In this document: piece by piece, positions 7,993-12,717 of the stretch
How positions within the stretch are numbered: the stretch's first letter is position 1
How the letters are laid out: each line of letters opens with the position of its first letter
Translations under genes and position numbers: made by a program
NCBI GenBank assembly: GCA_050015935.1
Contig: JBEKAL010000098.1
Coordinates: forward strand, 1 to 12,717
Direction: 5' to 3'
DNA from: Roseiarcus sp050015935
GTDB taxonomy: Bacteria > Pseudomonadota > Alphaproteobacteria > Rhizobiales > Beijerinckiaceae
Length of the DNA: 12,717 nt
The notes under the pieces: generated by a model
Databases searched by the model: none
What the model was told of the DNA's origin: nothing
Seen by the model: the letters and a program-made list of their open reading frames with translations, nothing else

Positions 7993-8463
7993 TCAGGGGA
8001 GAGATGCATAATTGGACATCTTCTCCGGTTGAAGACGGGTCCGCTCTGATTGGCCGTCCGTCCGGCGACCTTGCTCAAGGCGCAGACCCGTCCCGCCGAT
8101 CAAATCCTCGCCATCCATCGCTTGCATCGGCAAATAGAACTCGCTTTCCAGAGATCGAAGAGCCTCTCGAACATCGACCGCCCGCCAGCCAGGACCGAAA
8201 AGGGCCCGCAAATTCGGACGTACGCACATTTGATCCTCGCCGTCGCCGGCGACGACCGCGGCCAGGACTTCCCGGAATCTTCCCCCTGCGGACCTGCTTG
8301 ACGCAAAATACGCCCCATCAATCCGGCGCGTCCAGAGGACCTTCATCTCGATCTTACGCATCGCCATCTGCGGCGCGTCGCCATCGAACATCCACAAAAC
8401 GCCGCGGCAAGACGCCATCGGCTGCTCGCAGAGCCTCCAAGAGAACGAAAATCGCCGGTCCAA
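7993..8463 (-). CDS. Unrecognised small ORF between hpnB and hpnC
   Basis: A 156-codon open frame that fills most of the gap between hpnB and hpnC, starting 19 nt after the hpnB stop and ending 61 nt before hpnC. I recognise no family. It starts with TTG, about 10 nt after an AAGGGG; a later ATG at residue 16 is also possible. The middle part (about residues 40-115) looks protein-like, with an acidic/hydrophobic mix. The C-terminal 35 residues are polar and Arg/Gln-rich. There is no signal peptide, membrane segment or cysteine motif. Third-position GC looks lower than in the flanking hpn genes, which could mean a foreign origin, weak selection or noncoding DNA. The position and strand favour a gene, the lack of recognised similarity does not. 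A longer frame on the opposite strand (8004-8486) is low-complexity and looks like a shadow. Confidence 0.38.
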   Translation of the reverse strand: MDRRFSFSWRLCEQPMASCRGVLWMFDGDAPQMAMRKIEMKVLWTRRIDGAYFASSRSAGGRFREVLAAVVAGDGEDQMCVRPNLRALFGPGWRAVDVREALRSLESEFYLPMQAMDGEDLIGGTGLRLEQGRRTDGQSERTRLQPEKMSNYASLP

Positions 8464-8482
8464 GCCCAGTTCGCCCCTTACC

Positions 8483-9676
8483 CTAGCGCTTATGCCCGGC
8501 TTCCCGCATCGGGGCCTGAAAGCGGCCCTTCCAGTAGCCGCCGCGTCCGCGCCAAAATTGCGCCGCGGATTCCGACATGAAGACGACGTAGGCGGCGGCG
8601 ACGGCGGGCAGGGCGAGACCGCCGGCCAGCGGCCGACCGTAAAGGCGGAGCGTCGGCGTCAGGGTCAAGGCCATGATCGCCCAGGCGAGCGCCCCGGCCG
8701 ACTGCGCCACGCCGTGCGCGGACACGGCGAAAAGCGGCGGCCCCAGATACGCGACGCACATCCCGGCGATCGCGCCAGCCAGCCGAAGCGGCGAATAGCG
8801 CAATTCGGCGAACGCGGAGCGCGCCACCATCCGGCCGAAATCCGCGAAGGCGGGATAGGCGCGCAGGCTTTGCGCGTCTTCAGTCAGGCCGAGCCAGATC
8901 GGACCCTGCCGCTTCATCAGCGCCCCGAGGGCGCAATCGTCGATCAAGGCGCCGCGCACGGCCTCCAGGCCGCCCGCCGCGGCGAGCGCCTCGCGCCGCG
9001 CCAGCATGCAGCCGCCCGCCGCCGCAGCCGTATCCCGTCTCGGATCGTTCACCCAGGCGAAAGGATAGAGCTTTTGAAAGAAGAACACGAACGCCGGCGC
9101 CAACCAGCGTTCCGCCGGACTTTCGCAGCGCAGCTTCACCATCAGCGACGTGAGGACGCTGTCCTTGGAGCGGGCGATGGCGACGAGGCGACGGAGCGTC
9201 TGCGGCGCATAGGCGATGTCGGCGTCGGTGAACAGCAGGAATTCGGGCGCCTCCGCGCCGGCTTCCACCGCCGCGAGGCCCTCGCGCATCGCCCACAACT
9301 TTCCGGTCCAGCCCGACGGCACATCGCCGCCTGCGACGACATGAAGACGGCCGGCGGCGCGCATCGCGCTCGCGGCGGCCGATGCGGCGGTGGCGGTCCC
9401 GTCGGAACTCTGGTCGTCGACGACCACGACGGAAAATCGCCCGGGATAGTCCTGCCGCAGGAGAGAGCCGACGCTGTGCGCGATCAAATCGGCTTCGTCG
9501 CGGGCCGGGATGATGGCCACGACGCCGGGCCACAAGGTCGGCGGGTCCTGCGGCCGAGCTTCGTTCGCCGTTGCAACCGCGTCGTCGCGCTCGCCGCAAC
9601 GCCAGAACCATCCCCTGCCCAGCAGAAGATAGGCCCAGACGGCGAGCGGGAGGAGGGAGAGCGCCGTGACGATCAT
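8483..9676 (-). CDS. hpnB: Hopanoid-associated glycosyltransferase HpnB (GT2, membrane)
   Basis: HpnB is a membrane-anchored family 2 glycosyltransferase encoded in many hopanoid clusters. It is inferred to modify hopanoids or a related lipid, and its exact substrate is not settled. The 397-residue protein has an N-terminal hydrophobic segment (about 2-20) and a GT-A domain from about residue 50, with IPARDE (56-61), the nucleotide-binding VVVVDDQSSDGT (83-94) and the metal-binding DAD in LLFTDADIAYAP (147-158). An IDD motif (245-247) sits in the acceptor/catalytic region, and hydrophobic segments occupy about 298-370. I chose the ATG at 9676 because it overlaps the hpnA stop as ATGA and begins directly with the membrane segment. 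The frame stays open far upstream, but that stretch is antiparallel shadow within hpnA. Confidence 0.93.
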   Translation of the reverse strand: MIVTALSLLPLAVWAYLLLGRGWFWRCGERDDAVATANEARPQDPPTLWPGVVAIIPARDEADLIAHSVGSLLRQDYPGRFSVVVVDDQSSDGTATAASAAASAMRAAGRLHVVAGGDVPSGWTGKLWAMREGLAAVEAGAEAPEFLLFTDADIAYAPQTLRRLVAIARSKDSVLTSLMVKLRCESPAERWLAPAFVFFFQKLYPFAWVNDPRRDTAAAAGGCMLARREALAAAGGLEAVRGALIDDCALGALMKRQGPIWLGLTEDAQSLRAYPAFADFGRMVARSAFAELRYSPLRLAGAIAGMCVAYLGPPLFAVSAHGVAQSAGALAWAIMALTLTPTLRLYGRPLAGGLALPAVAAAYVVFMSESAAQFWRGRGGYWKGRFQAPMREAGHKR

Positions 9677-10677
9677 GTGAAATAATCGTGGGCGCGAAAC
9701 CAGGCGATCGCGTCGCAAAGGCCTTCCCGATACGGCCTGGACACGTAGCCGAGTTCGCGCCGCGCCTTGGCGTCGTCGAAAAACATATGATGGCGCGCCA
9801 TGCGCAGGCCATCCAGCGTGACAAAGGGTTCGACGCCGCGAATCCTCGCCATCAGCTCCGCGCCGTAGGCGACGGGATAGACGGCGACCCGCGGTATCTT
9901 CAGCGTGGGAGGCCGCCTCCCGACAAGGCGGGCGATGTCGGCCAGCATGTCGGCAAGGAAGACGTTCTCGCCGCCGAGGATATAACGCTTGCCGATCCGG
10001 CCGCGTTGAAGCGCGGCGACATGGCCCGCGGCGACGTCGTCGACATGGGCGAGGTTCAGCCCGGTGTCGACGAAGCCCGGCATGCGTCCGGACGCGGCCT
10101 CGATGACGATGCGGCCGGTCGGAGTCGGCCGCACGTCGCGCGGGCCGATCGGCGTAGACGGGTTGACGATGACCGCCGGCAGCCCGTCCCGGCGCGTCAT
10201 GGCCTCGACCAGACGTTCGGCCGCGATCTTGCTGCGCTTGTAGGCGCCGATCGCCTCTTCTTCGGCTAGAGGGCGGTCCTCGGTCGCGGAGCCGCCCTCG
10301 ACGAGCTTCAAGGTCGCGACGCTGCTGGTGTAGACGATGCGCTCGACGCCGGCGCGCAGCGCCTCCTCCATGAGGAGCCGCGTGCCCTCGACGTTGTTGC
10401 GGATGATCTCTTCGGGATTTCGCGCCCAGAGACGATAATCGGCGGCCGCGTGGAAGAGGAAGCGGGCGCCCTTCAGCGCCTCCGCCAGCGAAGCGCGGTC
10501 TAGCAGATCGCCCTCGCACAGCGTGTCGCCGGGAACGAGATTGACGCGTGGGCTCGACGGACGCACCAGCGCGCGCACCTGGCAGCCGCGAGCGCGCAGC
10601 GCGGCGGCGATCGCCGATCCGAGGAAGCCGCTGGCGCCCGTGACGAGCGCCGGCGAAAGAGGCGACGATCCCGTCAC
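9673..10677 (-). CDS. hpnA: Hopanoid-associated sugar epimerase HpnA
   Basis: HpnA is an NAD(P)-dependent epimerase/dehydratase-type member of the extended short-chain dehydrogenase family, found at the head of many hopanoid clusters. Its true reaction is not firmly known. Read from the GTG at 10677, the 334-residue protein begins with the Rossmann motif LVTGASGFLG (11-20), an acidic GDLLD near 56-60, the YTSSVA strand (116-121) and the catalytic YxxxK (Y146/K150 in AYKRSK). The length then matches the family. The GTG has no clear ribosome-binding site. An ATG at 10770 would add 31 residues, and the frame is open without stops to a TTG at 11064, which would give a 129-residue extension with no recognised domain. 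The stop overlaps the hpnB start. It is the probable first gene of the operon. Confidence 0.9.
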   Translation of the reverse strand: MTGSSPLSPALVTGASGFLGSAIAAALRARGCQVRALVRPSSPRVNLVPGDTLCEGDLLDRASLAEALKGARFLFHAAADYRLWARNPEEIIRNNVEGTRLLMEEALRAGVERIVYTSSVATLKLVEGGSATEDRPLAEEEAIGAYKRSKIAAERLVEAMTRRDGLPAVIVNPSTPIGPRDVRPTPTGRIVIEAASGRMPGFVDTGLNLAHVDDVAAGHVAALQRGRIGKRYILGGENVFLADMLADIARLVGRRPPTLKIPRVAVYPVAYGAELMARIRGVEPFVTLDGLRMARHHMFFDDAKARRELGYVSRPYREGLCDAIAWFRAHDYFT

Positions 10678-11135
10678 GCCGTCAGCCGCCGCAGCGGCCG
10701 CGCCGACGCCGTTTGGGGAACGGCAATCTTGAGAAACGATGCGATCTCGCCTCCCTTCGTGACGACGCATGACCTTGTCCCGAGCCCCTCGAGCTTTCCG
10801 CTTCTTCTCCTCGCTGCGCGCCGGGCGCGACGCGGCGGGGCGCCGAGGCGCCTCGAAAGCTTTGGCGACAATGCCGGCGGCGTCAAGCCCCGCGCGGCGC
10901 CGAAGGGACCGCATTCGCTCTTCGAGCGCTTGGCGAAGCCCGATCAATCGCCGCTGTTGCGCAAGGCTGGATGGTCCGCCGATATTTCCCGACTCGAGAG
11001 GCCAGCGAGCGGCCGTCGGCGGCGGCTCGATCGTCGCCTTGCGCGACCAATCGAATTGGTTCAATTCGGGCGGCGGCGAGAGGACCGCCGATCCGCCCGG
11101 CTTCGACCCGGGCGAAACAAACGGAAAGAGACATC
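10678..11135. other. Divergent intergenic region between hpnA and mrp
   Basis: About 460 bp between the divergent hpnA and mrp starts. It should hold promoters for both, but no strong -35/-10 pair was found by eye. A pair of overlapping inverted repeats lies at 11046-11068. On the minus strand the hpnA frame is open across most of this stretch with fairly high third-position GC, so part of it could encode an hpnA extension or a separate small gene. Confidence 0.5.
11046..11068. promoter_or_regulatory. Overlapping inverted repeats upstream of mrp, candidate operator
   Basis: Two perfect inverted repeats share bases in an AT-richer patch: ACCAAT-CGA-ATTGGT (11046-11060) and CGAATTG-GTT-CAATTCG (11052-11068). 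They sit about 70 nt upstream of the mrp start and on the hpnA side of the divergent region. This could bind a dimeric regulator or form alternative hairpins. No known operator consensus was recognised. Confidence 0.33.
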
Positions 11136-12248
<1,113 letters not shown>

Positions 12249-12273
12249 GGCGGTTCGGAAAAGGAGAGCCGCG

Positions 12274-12582
12274 ATGGGCGAAGACGTGACGGACCCATGG
12301 CCGAGCGAACTCCGCGTGCGCGAGGCCGGCCGCGTGCTGCGCATCACGTTCGCCGACGGATTCGCGGCGAGCATCCCGGCCGAGCGCCTGCGCGCGGCGA
12401 GCCCGAGCGCGGACAAACGCCGCGCGCCCGTCCCCCCTGGCGGCGTCGCGATCGTCAGCGTCGAGACGGTCGGCAATTACGCCGCGCGCTTCGCCTTCAG
12501 CGACGGACACGACACGGGCATCTACAGCTGGACGCTGCTGCGCAGGTTGGCCGCCGATGAAGCGACGCCGCCGGGTTCGTGA
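12274..12582 (+). CDS. DUF971 domain protein
   Basis: A 102-residue single-domain protein of the DUF971 family, the domain also found at the N-terminus of gamma-butyrobetaine hydroxylase-like proteins. Family marks are WPSELRV at 9-15, the LRITFADGF strand (22-30) and the conserved SDGHDTGIYSW near the end (76-86). The ATG is preceded by AAGGAG (12261-12266) at 7 nt spacing. It lies 25 bp after mrp on the same strand, so the two are probably cotranscribed. DUF971 genes often neighbour mrp, which has led to a proposed accessory role in Fe-S or metal handling; that role is inference here. The gene is followed directly by a strong double hairpin. Confidence 0.9.
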   Translation: MGEDVTDPWPSELRVREAGRVLRITFADGFAASIPAERLRAASPSADKRRAPVPPGGVAIVSVETVGNYAARFAFSDGHDTGIYSWTLLRRLAADEATPPGS

Positions 12583-12591
12583 GGCGCGTCC

Positions 12592-12632
12592 CCTTCCCCC
12601 CTTGCGGGGGAAGGTGGCCGGCGGAGCCGGCC
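12592..12632. repeat. Double-hairpin intergenic palindrome (REP-like), possible terminator
   Basis: CCTTCCCCC (12592-12600) pairs perfectly with GGGGGAAGG (12606-12614) around a 5-nt loop. One base later GGCCGGC (12616-12622) pairs with GCCGGCC (12626-12632) around a 3-nt loop. This layout, followed by a GGATGAG tail, strongly resembles the dispersed palindromic elements common in alphaproteobacterial genomes. It begins 10 bp after the DUF971 stop, between convergent genes, so it may also end transcription, although no T-run follows. Only one copy is in the window. Confidence 0.65.
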
Positions 12633-12654
12633 GGATGAGCATCTGTGTTGGAAG

Positions 12655-12717
12655 TCAAGCATGGATTGGCCGCCAGGGGCGATCCTCTTTGATGAGGACG
12701 TTGGCGAGGACGACGAG
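12655..12717 (-). CDS. C-terminal end of a transposase, partial at window edge
   Basis: The minus strand enters from the right edge in an open frame of 20 codons before a TGA at 12657-12655. It reads LVVLANVLIKEDRPWRPIHA. An L/V-V-x-ANVL-x-x-x-x-RPW ending is typical of DDE transposases of the IS5/IS4 type, so this is most likely the 3' end of such a gene; the family label is tentative. The rest lies outside the window, so whether the element is intact is unknown. It is convergent with DUF971 and separated from it by the palindromic repeat. Confidence 0.5.
   Translation of the reverse strand, partial: LVVLANVLIKEDRPWRPIHA

Noticed and set aside
8004..8486. 160-codon plus-strand frame antisense to the hpnB-hpnC gap ORF
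   Set aside because: It is Arg/Ser/Pro-rich low-complexity sequence with no recognisable domain, and it is opposite to the direction of the operon.
9677..10519. Extension of the hpnB frame far upstream
   Set aside because: The extension is Arg-rich, lies wholly inside hpnA and precedes the natural membrane-anchor start of HpnB.
10674..10886. Small minus-strand frame whose stop overlaps the hpnA GTG
   Set aside because: The GTGA overlap is suggestive, but the 70-residue product is mostly Arg-rich and resembles no family. It is more likely chance in the leader region.
10971..11135. Upstream extension of the mrp frame
   Set aside because: It is Arg/Ser/Pro-rich and not like a MIP18-domain N-terminus. 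The ATG at 11136 has a suitable ribosome-binding site.

Overview
This is a GC-rich window from what looks like an alphaproteobacterial chromosome, probably of the Hyphomicrobiales. The evidence is base composition, protein similarity, the hpn gene order and the style of the intergenic palindrome. A methanotroph or methylotroph relative (Methylocystaceae/Beijerinckiaceae) would fit but cannot be proved from the sequence. The core is a hopanoid (bacterial triterpenoid) biosynthesis cluster on the minus strand. On either side are a membrane acyltransferase, an Mrp-type Fe-S carrier gene pair and traces of mobile elements.

Layout from right to left along minus-strand transcription: hpnA (NAD-dependent epimerase/dehydratase-like), hpnB (membrane glycosyltransferase 2), a small unrecognised ORF, hpnC, hpnD, hpnE, shc/hpnF (squalene-hopene cyclase) and hpnG (nucleoside-phosphorylase-like). 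The pairs hpnA/hpnB, hpnC/hpnD, hpnD/hpnE and hpnE/shc each overlap by an ATGA, so this is a tightly packed operon with probable translational coupling. HpnD, HpnC and HpnE together convert farnesyl diphosphate to squalene through presqualene diphosphate and hydroxysqualene. Shc cyclises squalene to hopene, and HpnG acts later on adenosylhopane. HpnG breaks the packing: it has a 90-bp gap upstream, a candidate promoter, a TTG start with a strong Shine-Dalgarno, and apparently lower GC.

Downstream of hpnG (about 1662-2153) no intact gene is recognisable. A short IS110-like transposase remnant lies there, and hpnH, which often follows hpnG, is absent from the window. Further left is an acyltransferase-3 family membrane protein (213-1661).

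On the right, divergent from hpnA, are mrp/apbC (P-loop Fe-S carrier/insertase) and a DUF971 gene, a common pair. They are followed by a double-hairpin intergenic palindrome that may also act as a terminator. The last bases hold the 3' end of a transposase on the minus strand that runs off the window.

I did not find an evidently new system. The items most worth checking are the unrecognised ORF wedged between hpnB and hpnC, the disrupted hpnG-proximal end of the cluster, the nearby acyltransferase, and the overlapping inverted repeats upstream of mrp.
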